From NCBI RefSeq assembly GCF_946479885.1, contig NZ_CAMLHM010000065.1, forward strand, positions 1 to 19,011: DNA of 19,011 nt, in the 5' to 3' direction. This document shows, one piece after another, positions 1-7,922 of the stretch; within the stretch, counting starts at the first letter, position 1; each line of letters begins with the position of its first letter. The notes under the pieces are model-generated. The model did not search any database. It saw nothing but the letters and a program-made list of their open reading frames with translations, and was not told the origin of the DNA. The stretch is from an uncultured Devosia sp. (GTDB taxonomy: Bacteria; Pseudomonadota; Alphaproteobacteria; Rhizobiales; Devosiaceae). Position numbers and translations under genes: made by a program.

Positions 1-3000
1 ACCGGGCAGGTGTTGAGATGGCACTTGCGCATCATGATGCAGCCGGCCGCGATCAACGGTGCGGTCGAGAAGCCGAACTCGTCGGCGCCCAGCAGCGCCC
101 CGATGAGGACGTCACGGCCGGTCTTGAGGCCGCCATCGACCTGGAGGACGACGCGCGACCGCAGGCGGTTGAGCACCAGCGTCTGGTGGGTTTCGGCCAG
201 GCCGATTTCCCATGGGCCGCCGGCATGCTTGAGCGAAGTCAGAGGCGAAGCGCCCGTGCCGCCATCATAGCCGGAGACGGTGATGTGATCGGCGCGCGCC
301 TTGGCGACGCCGGCCGCAACCGTGCCGACGCCGACTTCGGACACCAGCTTGACCGAGATATCGGCCTGCTCATTGACGTTCTTGAGGTCGTAGATGAGCT
401 GGGCGAGATCTTCGATGGAATAGATGTCGTGGTGCGGCGGCGGGGAGATGAGGCCCACGCCGGGCGTCGAGTGACGGGTCTTGGCGACGATCCAGTCGAC
501 CTTGTGGCCAGGCAACTGACCGCCTTCGCCGGGCTTGGCGCCCTGCGCGACCTTGATCTGCAGCTGGTCGGCATTGACCAGGTATTCGGTGGTGACGCCG
601 AAGCGGCCGGACGCGACCTGCTTGATGGCCGAGCGCAGCGGGTTGCGCGAGCCATCGGGCAGGGGCTTGTAGCGATCGGGTTCCTCGCCGCCTTCGCCGG
701 TGTTGGACTTGCCGCCAATGCGGTTCATCGCCTGGGCGAGAGTGGTGTGGGCTTCGCGCGAAATCGAGCCGAAGCTCATGGCGCCGGTGACGAAACGCTT
801 GACGATGTCCACCGCCGGCTCGACCTCGTTGAGCGGCACGGCTTCGCCCAGCGGCCGGATGTCGAACAGGTTGCGGATGGCCAGGTAGCCGTTTTCACCC
901 GAGTTCACGCGGGCGGCAAAGCTGTTGTAGCGGTCCTGCGCCGTTTCGGGCGACTCGTCCTTGGTGCGGACGGCGTGCTGCAGGTCCGACACCACGTCGG
1001 GGCTCCAGGCATGGCGTTCACCGCGGATGCGGTACATGTATTCGCCGCCCACATCGAGCGCCTTGCGCAGCACGATGTCGTCGCCAAAGGCGTCGCGGTG
1101 ACGGCGCACCGTTTCCTCGGCGACTTCGGCGAGGCCGACACCTTCGATGGTGGTGGCAGTGCCGAAGAAGAAGCGCTTGACGAATTCGGTCGAGAGGCCA
1201 ACGGCGTCGAAGATCTGGGCGCCGCAATAGGACTGGTAGGTCGAGATGCCCATCTTGGACATGACCTTGAGCAGGCCCTTACCCACGCTCTTGATGTAGC
1301 GATAGACCACTTCGTGGGCATCGACCTCGGCCGGGAATTCGCCTTCGGCATGCAGCGCCGAGAGCGTTTCGAAGGCGAGATAGGGGTTGATGGCTTCGGC
1401 GCCGTAGCCGGCCAGCATGGCGAAATGGTGCATTTCGCGGGCTTCGCCGGTTTCGACGACGAGACCGGACGAGGTGCGCAGGCCCTTGCGGATCAGGTGG
1501 TGATGCACGGCAGCCGTCGCCAGCAAAGCCGGAATGGCGATGCGGTCGGCGGCGACCAGGCGATCGCTCAGGATGATGATGTTGTATTCGCCGGCAATGG
1601 CGGCCTCGGCCTCGCGGCAGATGCTGTCCAGGGCCTGCTCCATGCCCACCGCGCCCATATCGGCGGGGTAGGTGATGTCGATGGTGCGGGTCTTGAACTG
1701 GTTGTCCGCCATGTCACCGATGGCGCGGATCTTTTCGAGATCCTCGTTGGTGAGAATGGGCTGACGAACCTCGAGGCGCTTCTCCTTGGAGGCGCCGGCC
1801 AGGTCGAAAATGTTGGGACGCGGGCCGATGAAGCTCACCAGGCTCATCACCGATTCCTCGCGGATCGGATCGATGGGCGGGTTGGTGACCTGCGCGAAGT
1901 TCTGCTTGAAATAGGTGTAGAGCAGCTTGGACTTCTGCGAGAGCGCAGAAATCGGCGTGTCCGTGCCCATCGAGCCGACGGCTTCCTGGCCGGTCGTGGC
2001 CATGGGCGCCATCAGGATCTTGATGTCTTCCTGGGTATAGCCAAAGGCCTGCATGCGATCGAGCAGCGACTCCGAGGTCACCGGAGCCTTGGGCTCGGTC
2101 TCGGGCAGGTCCTCGAGCACGATCTGCGAACGAGCGAGCCATTCGGCATAGGGGTTCTTCGTCGCCAGCGTGCGCTTGATCTCGTCGTCGGAGATGATGC
2201 GGCCTTCTTCAAGGTCGATCAGCAGCATGCGACCCGGCTGCAGGCGCCAGCGCTCGACGATGTCCTCGTCGGGAATGTCGAGCACGCCGGATTCGGAGGC
2301 GAGCACGACGTGGCCTTCGCGCGTCACGAGGTAACGGGCGGGGCGCAGGCCGTTGCGGTCGAGCGTGGCCACGACATAGCGGCCGTCCGACAGGCTCATG
2401 GCGGCGGGGCCGTCCCACGGCTCCATCAGGGCCGCGTGATATTCGTAGAAGGCGCGGCGCGTCTCATCCATCAGCGGATTGCCGGCCCAGGCTTCGGGGA
2501 TCAGCATCATGGCGGCGTGCGGCAGCGAATAGCCACCGCGCACGAGGAATTCGAGCGCGTTGTCGAAGCAGGCGGTGTCGGACTGGCCCTCATAGGAGAT
2601 AGGCCAGATCTTGGTGATGTCGTCACCGAACAGGGGCGAGGAGACCGAGGCCTGGCGGGCCGCCATCCAGTTGACGTTGCCTCTTATAGTGTTGATTTCA
2701 CCATTGTGCGTGGTCATGCGGTAGGGATGGGCCAGCTTCCAGGACGGGAAGGTGTTGGTCGAGAAGCGCTGGTGCACGAGCGCGATGGCGCTCTCGAAGC
2801 TCTCGTCGCTGAGATCGGGGTAGAAGGCCTTGAGCTGGGCGGCCAGGAACATGCCCTTGTAGACCAGCGTGCGGGCCGACATGGACACGACATAGAAGCC
2901 GTTGTCGCCATCGCTTTCGGGAATGGCGGCATAGACGGTGTTGGAGATCACCTTGCGTACGATCAGCAGCTTGCGCTCGAACTCGTCGAGGCTGAGGCCG

Positions 3001-3545
3001 TCGGGGCGGGCGATGACCATCTGCTCGATGGTGGGCTGGGTGGCGATGACGCCTTCGCTCAGCGGCGAATTGTCGGTCGGCACGACACGCTCGCCGAGCA
3101 GGGTCAGGCCCTCGCGGGCGAAGACGCCACGGACGGCCTCGGCGCAGCGATCGCGCAGTTCGGCAATGTTGGGATAGAACAGCATCGCCACGGCGTAGTG
3201 GTGCTTTTCGGGCAGCGCGAAAGGCATGACCTTCTGGAAGAAGGCGTGCGGGGTCTGCACCAGGATGCCGGCGCCGTCGCCCATCAGCGGGTCGGCACCC
3301 ACGGCACCGCGGTGTTCGAGGTTCTCGAGGATTTCGAGACCCTTCTCGACCACTTCGTGGCTGGGCTCGTTCTTGATATTGGCGATCATGCCGATGCCGC
3401 AGGCATCGTGCTCGTTGGCCGGATCGTAGAGACCCTGGGCCTCGGGGCGGCCGGAGACGACGCGGCGACCATGCTCGATCAAGGTTTTGCGATTGGCGGT
3501 CTTCGTCGTGACGGGAGTTTGGGATCCGTTCCGCGCGTGTGCCAT
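1..3545 (-). CDS. gltB: Glutamate synthase (NADPH) large subunit, C-terminus cut by window edge
   Basis: This is the large chain of bacterial glutamate synthase. It makes glutamate from glutamine and 2-oxoglutarate in the cytoplasm, working with the small subunit GltD. About 1181 residues are visible of the roughly 1500-1600 usual in the family; the rest lies left of base 1. The class II glutamine amidotransferase nucleophile is Cys49 in HDACGIG, so a propeptide of about 48 residues would be removed. Other family sequences seen are [19 protein letters not shown] and [10 protein letters not shown] (FMN domain). At the very edge are the [3Fe-4S] cysteines Cys1169, Cys1175 and Cys1180, spaced C-x5-C-x4-C. 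The ATG at 3545 has AAAGGA seven bases upstream; another ATG five bases earlier is out of frame. No gltD lies on its 5' side, so gltD is downstream or elsewhere. The opposite strand is open for over 1200 codons, but that is a codon-bias shadow. Confidence 0.97.
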   Translation of the reverse strand, partial: MAHARNGSQTPVTTKTANRKTLIEHGRRVVSGRPEAQGLYDPANEHDACGIGMIANIKNEPSHEVVEKGLEILENLEHRGAVGADPLMGDGAGILVQTPHAFFQKVMPFALPEKHHYAVAMLFYPNIAELRDRCAEAVRGVFAREGLTLLGERVVPTDNSPLSEGVIATQPTIEQMVIARPDGLSLDEFERKLLIVRKVISNTVYAAIPESDGDNGFYVVSMSARTLVYKGMFLAAQLKAFYPDLSDESFESAIALVHQRFSTNTFPSWKLAHPYRMTTHNGEINTIRGNVNWMAARQASVSSPLFGDDITKIWPISYEGQSDTACFDNALEFLVRGGYSLPHAAMMLIPEAWAGNPLMDETRRAFYEYHAALMEPWDGPAAMSLSDGRYVVATLDRNGLRPARYLVTREGHVVLASESGVLDIPDEDIVERWRLQPGRMLLIDLEEGRIISDDEIKRTLATKNPYAEWLARSQIVLEDLPETEPKAPVTSESLLDRMQAFGYTQEDIKILMAPMATTGQEAVGSMGTDTPISALSQKSKLLYTYFKQNFAQVTNPPIDPIREESVMSLVSFIGPRPNIFDLAGASKEKRLEVRQPILTNEDLEKIRAIGDMADNQFKTRTIDITYPADMGAVGMEQALDSICREAEAAIAGEYNIIILSDRLVAADRIAIPALLATAAVHHHLIRKGLRTSSGLVVETGEAREMHHFAMLAGYGAEAINPYLAFETLSALHAEGEFPAEVDAHEVVYRYIKSVGKGLLKVMSKMGISTYQSYCGAQIFDAVGLSTEFVKRFFFGTATTIEGVGLAEVAEETVRRHRDAFGDDIVLRKALDVGGEYMYRIRGERHAWSPDVVSDLQHAVRTKDESPETAQDRYNSFAARVNSGENGYLAIRNLFDIRPLGEAVPLNEVEPAVDIVKRFVTGAMSFGSISREAHTTLAQAMNRIGGKSNTGEGGEEPDRYKPLPDGSRNPLRSAIKQVASGRFGVTTEYLVNADQLQIKVAQGAKPGEGGQLPGHKVDWIVAKTRHSTPGVGLISPPPHHDIYSIEDLAQLIYDLKNVNEQADISVKLVSEVGVGTVAAGVAKARADHITVSGYDGGTGASPLTSLKHAGGPWEIGLAETHQTLVLNRLRSRVVLQVDGGLKTGRDVLIGALLGADEFGFSTAPLIAAGCIMMRKCHLNTCP

Positions 3546-4066
3546 GGCATGTTCCTTTATCGCTGGGTCGCGCCCGTTGCCGGGCTCATGTCGCTATGTC
3601 GTGTGCATCCTGATGATGCCGGTCTCCCGGCGGGCTGGATGCGTTATCGTCCTCAGGTGGGCGCGTTGGTCAGGCGGGTCGTACTACAACAGTACGGCTC
3701 GAAAGAGCAAACGTGTCCATGCGTGGGGAGTGGCGCTGCATCCAAATGGCCACTCAAATTCGGGCTGGCCTGAAGCAAAGCCGCAGACCATCTTCAACCC
3801 CGCCTATCCGTTTCCGCTCATCTAGAGCGGGCCAGCCGGACCAGCGTGCGCGCTGGCCGCGGAGAGCGGGGCGACGCGTCAGATAGGACAGAAGTGCTGC
3901 CCTAACAAGTTCACATTTGCATAATTCCAAACTGTGAGCAAGCGCCTTTGCCACCATTGGGACACATAAAATAGGACTTTGCCAATTTTTGTGTAGGAAA
4001 TGATAGGAAAGGGGCGGTCACTGGTGGCCCAGGACGTGTCGCGGAGGGGATTTCCTATCCACGCAA
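3546..4066. other. Long gltB upstream region without a gene
   Basis: I see no convincing coding sequence here. Both flanking genes point left, so the region should hold the gltB promoter. A perfect dyad CGTACT-5-AGTACG lies at 3680-3696, about 135 bp upstream of the gltB start. On the minus strand TTGCTC and GTAGTA, 17 bp apart, overlap that dyad and could be a promoter; this is weak. The stretch 3900-4010 is clearly more AT-rich than its surroundings. It holds TAGGAAA at 3994-4000 and 4004-4010, related TAGGA copies near 3884 and 3972, and an inverted TTTCCTATC at 4051-4059. The 67-codon open frame at 3754-3957 (minus) has no recognisable features and I did not call it. Confidence 0.5.
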
Positions 4067-4152
4067 CGTCACCCTCGGGCTTGACCCGAGGGCGTTACAC
4101 TGGCGGAGCCGTCTTCAAATACATAGCCCTCGGGTCAAGCCCGAGGGTGACG
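4067..4152. repeat. Nested palindrome, family 1 (CCCTCGGG type), copy 1
   Basis: The outer arms 4067-4092 and 4127-4152 are a perfect 26-bp inverted repeat that starts CGTCACCCTCGGG and ends in CCCGAGGGTGACG. Each arm is itself a small palindrome (CCCTCGGG, short loop, CCCGAGGG). The element begins 13 bp beyond the stop of the secreted-protein gene, so it could act as its transcription terminator or mRNA 3' stabiliser. An 86-bp copy with the same layout is at 6491-6576. Confidence 0.85.
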
Positions 4153-4165
4153 CGCGGTGGGGAGG

Positions 4166-5218
4166 TTACGGCGTAACGACGTCGACTTCGTTGCCGTCCA
4201 TGTCGTAGGCGACGCGACCGCTGGTCCAGCCGTCGTCCAGTTCGGCGCGGACTTCGACCACGAGGCGGTCGTCTTCGGGGGTCATGAAGAGCACGGAGCG
4301 CGAGATGGTGTAGCGGAACACGGTCATGCCCTCCATGCCCATGCGCGCGATGGTGCGCTGTTCGAGATCGGCGAGCATGTCGGCATCGAGCGAGGCAATG
4401 TCGGCCAGGGTGAAGGGGCGGTCGAGCGTGGGGCCGAGCGGGGTGCCGGCCATCATCGATTCGCCGCGCGTCATGGAATCGGCGTCGACACGGATCTCGG
4501 CGATCTCACCGGGATTTTGCGGATCCTCCATCTGCACGATGGCCTTGGTGTCATCGATGAAGATCTCGGCATAGCGCGCATCGGGGCCGAATTCCTCGCC
4601 GAGGCGCGCCAGGGTGCTGGCGACGGTGGCGGGGGCGAGCCAGGGGCCGGCTTCGGCCTGCTGGCTTTGGGGCAGGATGACATCGACCACCTGGCCATTG
4701 GCGGTGAGGAAGACCGAGCCGACACCGCCGCCGGGCTGGGCGAAGTGCACCTCCCAGAGCGGGATGAGCTTCTTGCTGGTGCGCGTGGTGGGCATGGTGC
4801 CCTCGATCTCGGTGATCAGGGCCTTGGGCTGGGCGAAGGCATTGATGGCGGCCGTCTTGATCTCGGGCAGGCGATCGAGCGGCAGGTCGGCCAGCGGGAA
4901 CGGCTTGGTGTCACCCATGCCGAGAGCTGAGAAATTGGGCATGCTGATGCCGGGGCGGACGGTCAGGCCATCCCAGGCATAGCCGGTGGTACGCTCCGGG
5001 TCGGTGGCGTGATCGGCGGTGATGGTGACGCTGTCACTGTCGATGGTGATGTCATGCACCAGGGCGGTGCCGATCTCGTCGGCAAGCTCCGCCTGGGCCT
5101 CGGCCATCGGCCAATCGTCGGTTTGGAGGAAATCGGCGGCATGGGCGCCCGGTGCCAGCAGCAATGCGGCGGCGCAGGCAAACGCGATGGGGCGAAGGCG
5201 GTGAAGGGGCGAGTGCAT
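4166..5218 (-). CDS. Secreted or periplasmic protein of unknown function
   Basis: I do not recognise this 350-residue protein. It starts with a clear Sec signal peptide: a short basic n-region (HRLRP), a hydrophobic run rich in Ala and Leu (residues about 13-21), and a likely cut after AHA near residue 28. The mature protein is acidic and has no membrane segments and no cysteines. Two stretches resemble PepSY-type beta strands, around IPLWEVHF...SVFLTANGQVVDV and RLVVEVRAELDDGW...YDMDGNEVDVV. That resemblance is by eye only. I chose the ATG at 5218 over longer in-frame options because GGGAGG lies six bases upstream and the signal peptide follows at once. It is 230 bp downstream of the Hsp20 gene and separated from it by a terminator, so it is probably its own transcript. 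Confidence 0.85.
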   Translation of the reverse strand: MHSPLHRLRPIAFACAAALLLAPGAHAADFLQTDDWPMAEAQAELADEIGTALVHDITIDSDSVTITADHATDPERTTGYAWDGLTVRPGISMPNFSALGMGDTKPFPLADLPLDRLPEIKTAAINAFAQPKALITEIEGTMPTTRTSKKLIPLWEVHFAQPGGGVGSVFLTANGQVVDVILPQSQQAEAGPWLAPATVASTLARLGEEFGPDARYAEIFIDDTKAIVQMEDPQNPGEIAEIRVDADSMTRGESMMAGTPLGPTLDRPFTLADIASLDADMLADLEQRTIARMGMEGMTVFRYTISRSVLFMTPEDDRLVVEVRAELDDGWTSGRVAYDMDGNEVDVVTP

Positions 5219-5390
5219 GGCAAGCCTCCCAGGGCACAGGAGCCAATAGTAGCGCAAAACTGGGGCCTGAACACTGACTGCCCCATGAATGGGTCGTTCA
5301 GGTTGGCAGGTTAGGCGTTTGGCTGAGAAGGCGCAGTCGACGGGGGAGGGTGAACCCGGTGGATGGGGTGAGGTGGCCGATCTCGACCGC

Positions 5391-5423
5391 AAACTTAAAG
5401 GCGCAGCCCTTGCGGACTGCGCC
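5391..5423 (-). terminator. Rho-independent terminator of the Hsp20 gene
   Basis: On the minus strand a 10-bp stem, GGCGCAGTCC with GGGCTGCGCC (one U-G pair), closes a GCAA tetraloop at 5400-5423 and is followed by TTTAAGTTT. It lies about 25 bp past the Hsp20 stop codon. The stem is strong; the U-tract is interrupted. Confidence 0.8.
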
Positions 5424-5449
5424 TCTATCGTCACCGGGGGAGGAAGCGG

Positions 5450-5908
5450 CTAGTTGACCGACTGGTCCTCGATGGTGGGCTGGGTGCCGGCATTGATCTG
5501 GATGGTGCGCGGCTTCTTGCTTTCGGGCAGCTCGCGCTTCAGTTCCAGATGCAGCAGGCCGTTTTCGAGGCTGGCGCCGTGGACCTCGACATAGTCGGCC
5601 AGCTGGAAACGCAGCTCGAAAGCGCGTTCGGCAATGCCGCGGTGGAGGAATTCACGGGCCTTGTCCGCGGCTTCGGCGGGCTTGGCACCCTTGACGACCA
5701 GGCTGTTTTCCTTGGTCTCGATGGCAATGTCGCCATTGGCAAAGCCAGCGACGGCGATCGAGATGCGGTAGGCGTCTTCGCCGGTGCGCTCGATATTGTA
5801 GGGAGGATAGGTCTTGGCTTCCTGCCCGACGAGCGTGTCCAGACGGTTGAAGACGCGGTCAAAACCGACGGTCGAACGATAGAAGGGGGAAAAATCGATG
5901 GTCTGCAT
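5450..5908 (-). CDS. Small heat shock protein, Hsp20 / IbpA type (class A)
   Basis: This is an ATP-independent holdase that binds unfolding proteins in the cytoplasm during heat stress and passes them to DnaK/ClpB. It has 152 residues, the usual length. The N-terminus DFSPFYRSTVGFDRVF is the IbpA-like pattern of rhizobial class A proteins. The alpha-crystallin domain spans about residues 35-130 and ends in the conserved A-x-LENGLLHLEL stretch. The C-terminal IQI is the I-x-I motif used in oligomer assembly. A GTG codon two codons upstream is in frame, but the ATG at 5908 is preferred: it has GGAGA eight bases before it, and it fits the spacing of the ROSE-like leader. An RpoH-type promoter and a candidate RNA thermometer precede it, and a terminator follows. 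Confidence 0.96.
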   Translation of the reverse strand: MQTIDFSPFYRSTVGFDRVFNRLDTLVGQEAKTYPPYNIERTGEDAYRISIAVAGFANGDIAIETKENSLVVKGAKPAEAADKAREFLHRGIAERAFELRFQLADYVEVHGASLENGLLHLELKRELPESKKPRTIQINAGTQPTIEDQSVN

Positions 5909-6019
5909 AGTCACATTCTCCGTAAAGCAACGTGGATGTCCCGGTGGTCTCGTTCAGGGCTCCCAGCATTAGGCGAGCGATGAGTTTCCGAGGTCGGGGT
6001 TCCCGGAAAGTCCGGCGAA
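5909..6019 (-). promoter_or_regulatory. ROSE-like RNA thermometer, 5' leader of Hsp20
   Basis: The leader is about 110 nt, measured from the predicted RpoH start site. Just before the gene the minus strand reads CGTTGCT-TTACGG-AGAATG. CGUUGCU can pair with AGAAUG (one G-U pair, one bulged G), which hides the GGAGA ribosome site. Known ROSE elements in front of rhizobial small heat shock genes use a UUGCU (or UCGCU) segment paired to the Shine-Dalgarno with a bulged G. From memory, the 10-nt and 7-nt spacings from UUGCU to the AUG match the Bradyrhizobium type. Another small hairpin, CCGGA-CTT-TCCGG, lies at 6003-6015. The structure is inferred by hand, not computed. Confidence 0.65.
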
Positions 6020-6025
6020 CGAGTG

Positions 6026-6055
6026 AAATGTAGGCGGGGATTTTTGGGGTTCAAG
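6026..6055 (-). promoter_or_regulatory. RpoH (sigma-32) type promoter for Hsp20
   Basis: On the minus strand CTTGAA (6055-6050) is followed after 15 bp by CCTACATTT (6034-6026). The alphaproteobacterial RpoH consensus is roughly CTTGAA, 12-16 bp, then a CCTATNT-like -10, so both boxes and the spacing fit. The predicted start is near 6019. Location upstream of a heat shock gene supports it. Confidence 0.7.
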
Positions 6056-6087
6056 GGGGTGGGTGGTATGATGCGCCATAAGGCCTA

Positions 6088-6305
6088 TCAGTCGACACCC
6101 TCCCCCTCGCGGGGAGGGTAGCGCAGCTAGGCCCCAGGGCCGAAGCGTAGCTAGGGTGGGGGGCGAGAGCCCCGATATCCAGGCCAAACATCCCCCACCC
6201 TTGATCCAGCCACTGCCGTGGCCTTCTCTGCTCAAATCGCTCCGCCGGAGCGATTTGTCCCTTCGGGCCGCGCCGAAGCCCCGCGAGGGGGAGGGTGTCG
6301 ACTGA
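6088..6305. mobile_element. MITE-like element, family 2, copy A
   Basis: The ends 6088-6114 and 6279-6305 are a 27-bp perfect inverted repeat (TCAGTCGACACCCTCCCCC...). Total length is 218 bp and there is no coding capacity. An inner hairpin, AAATCGCTCC-3-GGAGCGATTT, lies at 6234-6256. It is related to copy B (7666-7883), the partial copy C (17870-17960) and the truncated copy D at the right edge. No obvious target-site duplication is visible. The 126-codon minus frame that crosses it is a repeat artefact. It sits upstream of the Hsp20 promoter. Confidence 0.8.
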
Positions 6306-6429
6306 CGGGCTGGCGCCCCGTGAAAAGATGAACTGAATATGAACGGCATGGTCCGTTCGAGTTCAGGCGGGCCGGACTAGAACACGGTCAATGCGGTTCA
6401 TCACCCGCCCCCCGCATGGGCCGCATCAC

Positions 6430-6470
6430 AAGGAAACCGGTATCTCTCACGAGGTGCCGGTTTTCCTTTT
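6430..6470 (+). terminator. Strong intrinsic terminator with no obvious gene upstream
   Basis: AAGGAAACCGG (6430-6440) pairs with CCGGTTTTCCTT (6457-6468, one extra T). The inner part extends the stem through TATCTC/GAGGTG, and T-rich sequence follows. It faces rightward. The nearest plus-strand gene starts 200 bp further on and nothing annotated precedes it, so it may end a small RNA or act as an attenuator. Confidence 0.6.
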
Positions 6471-6490
6471 GCTGTTTCCGCATACTCGAT

Positions 6491-6576
6491 CGTCACCCTC
6501 GGGCCTGACCCGAGGGCGTTGCACTTGCGATGCGTTCGGTCAGGGCAGAGCCCTCGGATCAAGCCCGAGGGTGACG
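6491..6576. repeat. Nested palindrome, family 1 (CCCTCGGG type), copy 2
   Basis: The arms 6491-6516 and 6551-6576 are a 26-bp inverted repeat with two mismatches. Layout and total length (86 bp) are the same as the element at 4067-4152, while the loop sequence differs. It lies about 90 bp upstream of the alpha/beta hydrolase start. Confidence 0.85.
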
Positions 6577-6668
6577 GTCGGTGGCTGGGATGGGCCCAAT
6601 TGTGCCAACCCCGTTTTCCTTCTTCAACTTCTCTGGTCTAACAGGCCGGAAGAGTTGCGGACCCTGCC

Positions 6669-7643
6669 ATGAACGCCATTGTCGACCCGAACGGACCAAG
6701 CCTGGTCAACATTCCGTCCAATCCGATGCCGGAGGGAGGGCGGGTCGGCTTTTTCAGGACCAGCGACAATGTGCAGTTGCGCTATGCGACCTGGGCGAAA
6801 TCGGCGGGGCCGCAGCGGGGCACGATATGCCTCGTGCAGGGGCGCACCGAATTCATCGAGAAGTATTTCGAGACGATCGCCGATTTCCGCCAGCGCGGCT
6901 TTGCCGTGGCGACATTCGACTGGCGCGGGCAGGGCGGGTCGGACCGGCTCATCGGCAATCGCAAACTGGGTTATGTCGACAAGTTCGAGGATTACTGGAC
7001 CGATCTCAGCAGCTTCCATGGCGATATCCTGCTGCCCGATTGTCCGCCGCCGTTCTACCTGGTCGGCCACTCGATGGGTGGGCTGGCTTCGCTATTGGCG
7101 GGCGCCAATGACCGGATGATGTTTGACCGGGTGTTCCTGTCGGCGCCGATGCTGGCGCTTGACCGGCAGCCGATGAGCATGGCCGGCATGGCGCGGCTGG
7201 GCGAGACACTGAGCTTTTTCGGCCTGGGCCAGATGCCGGTGGGGCGCAAAGCCGACAAGCCGATGAGCGAGGCGACCTTTCCGGGCAATCCGCTGACCGG
7301 CGATTTGATCCGCTACATGCGCTCGGTCGATACGATCCGGGCGCGGCCTGACCTCGAAATCGGTGTGCCGACGGTGCGCTGGGCGGCGGCGGCGTTCGGC
7401 GCCATGGCGGAGGCCGGACGCGACAGCTTTCCGGGGAGCATCCGCGTGCCTTTGCTGATGCTGGCGGCGGCGCGCGACGAAGTGGTTTCGACCGCGGCGA
7501 TCGAGCAACTGGGGCTGCGCATGCGCACCGGGCGGCATGTGGTCATTGCCGGGGCGCGGCACGAGCTGTTCATGGAAACCGACAGTATCCGCGGCCAGGT
7601 GCTGGCGGCGTTCGATGCGTTTATTACGGAGCAGAGCACTTAG
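6669..7643 (+). CDS. Alpha/beta hydrolase, PldB-like (lysophospholipase / monoglyceride lipase group)
   Basis: A 324-residue serine hydrolase of the Hydrolase_4 (S33-like) group. The nucleophile elbow GHSMGG places Ser135; the likely acid is Asp270 (AARDE) and the base His298 (GARHELFME), the order and spacing of the family. The QGRTEFIEKY stretch at residues 57-66 replaces the HG-x-x-EH oxyanion segment and is typical of alphaproteobacterial PldB homologues. FDWRGQGGS at 83-91 is also conserved. There is no signal peptide, so it should be cytoplasmic or membrane-associated. The natural substrate is not certain; lysophospholipids or monoacylglycerols are the family precedents. The ribosome site is weak (GGAAGAG about 14 bases upstream). 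It stands alone, with repeats on both sides. Confidence 0.93.
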   Translation: MNAIVDPNGPSLVNIPSNPMPEGGRVGFFRTSDNVQLRYATWAKSAGPQRGTICLVQGRTEFIEKYFETIADFRQRGFAVATFDWRGQGGSDRLIGNRKLGYVDKFEDYWTDLSSFHGDILLPDCPPPFYLVGHSMGGLASLLAGANDRMMFDRVFLSAPMLALDRQPMSMAGMARLGETLSFFGLGQMPVGRKADKPMSEATFPGNPLTGDLIRYMRSVDTIRARPDLEIGVPTVRWAAAAFGAMAEAGRDSFPGSIRVPLLMLAAARDEVVSTAAIEQLGLRMRTGRHVVIAGARHELFMETDSIRGQVLAAFDAFITEQST

Positions 7644-7665
7644 ACGCGGGATGTGCAGTCGTCTC

Positions 7666-7883
7666 CCTCCCCCTTGTGGGGAGGGATCAAGGGTGGGGGT
7701 ATTCCCACGCACCGGACTCGCGGAGAGATACCCCCACCCTGCTCGATCACGGACTTAGCTAGCGCTAAGTCCTATCTCGCTTCCAGCCATTCAAGCACAG
7801 CTCTCATGGCCTTCTCACCTAAGATCGCTCCACTGGAGCGATCTTGCCCTTCGGGCCGGCTCGAAGCCCCACAAGGGGGAGGG
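7666..7883. mobile_element. MITE-like element, family 2, copy B
   Basis: The ends 7666-7682 and 7867-7883 are a 17-bp perfect inverted repeat (CCCTCCCCCTTGTGGGG). Inner hairpins are GGACTTAGC-4-GCTAAGTCC at 7751-7772 and AAGATCGCTCC-3-GGAGCGATCTT at 7821-7845. The second matches the inner hairpin of copy A with a compensated base-pair change. It fills the gap between the convergent hydrolase and hisN genes and may serve both as a terminator. Confidence 0.78.
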
Positions 7884-7922
7884 TGGGGGCCGGTGATTGT
7901 CAGAAAATCCAGCCCAACTCAC

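Noticed and set aside
18..3773. 1251-codon open frame on the plus strand opposite gltB
   Set aside because: Its codons are the exact reverse complement register of gltB. In GC-rich genes this register rarely contains stops, and the translation shows low-complexity Gly/Ala/Asp/His-rich sequence with no domain. The minus strand encodes unmistakable glutamate synthase.
3754..3957. 67-codon minus-strand frame in the gltB leader
   Set aside because: No ribosome site, no conserved features, and composition shifts part-way from AT-rich to GC-rich DNA; treated as chance.
5969..6349. 126-codon minus-strand frame upstream of Hsp20
   Set aside because: It runs through the MITE-like element and the RpoH/ROSE region; the translation is repeat-derived and has no ribosome site.
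6391..6672. 93-codon plus-strand frame before the hydrolase
   Set aside because: It crosses the orphan terminator and the 86-bp palindrome; the translated product follows the repeat, not a protein family.
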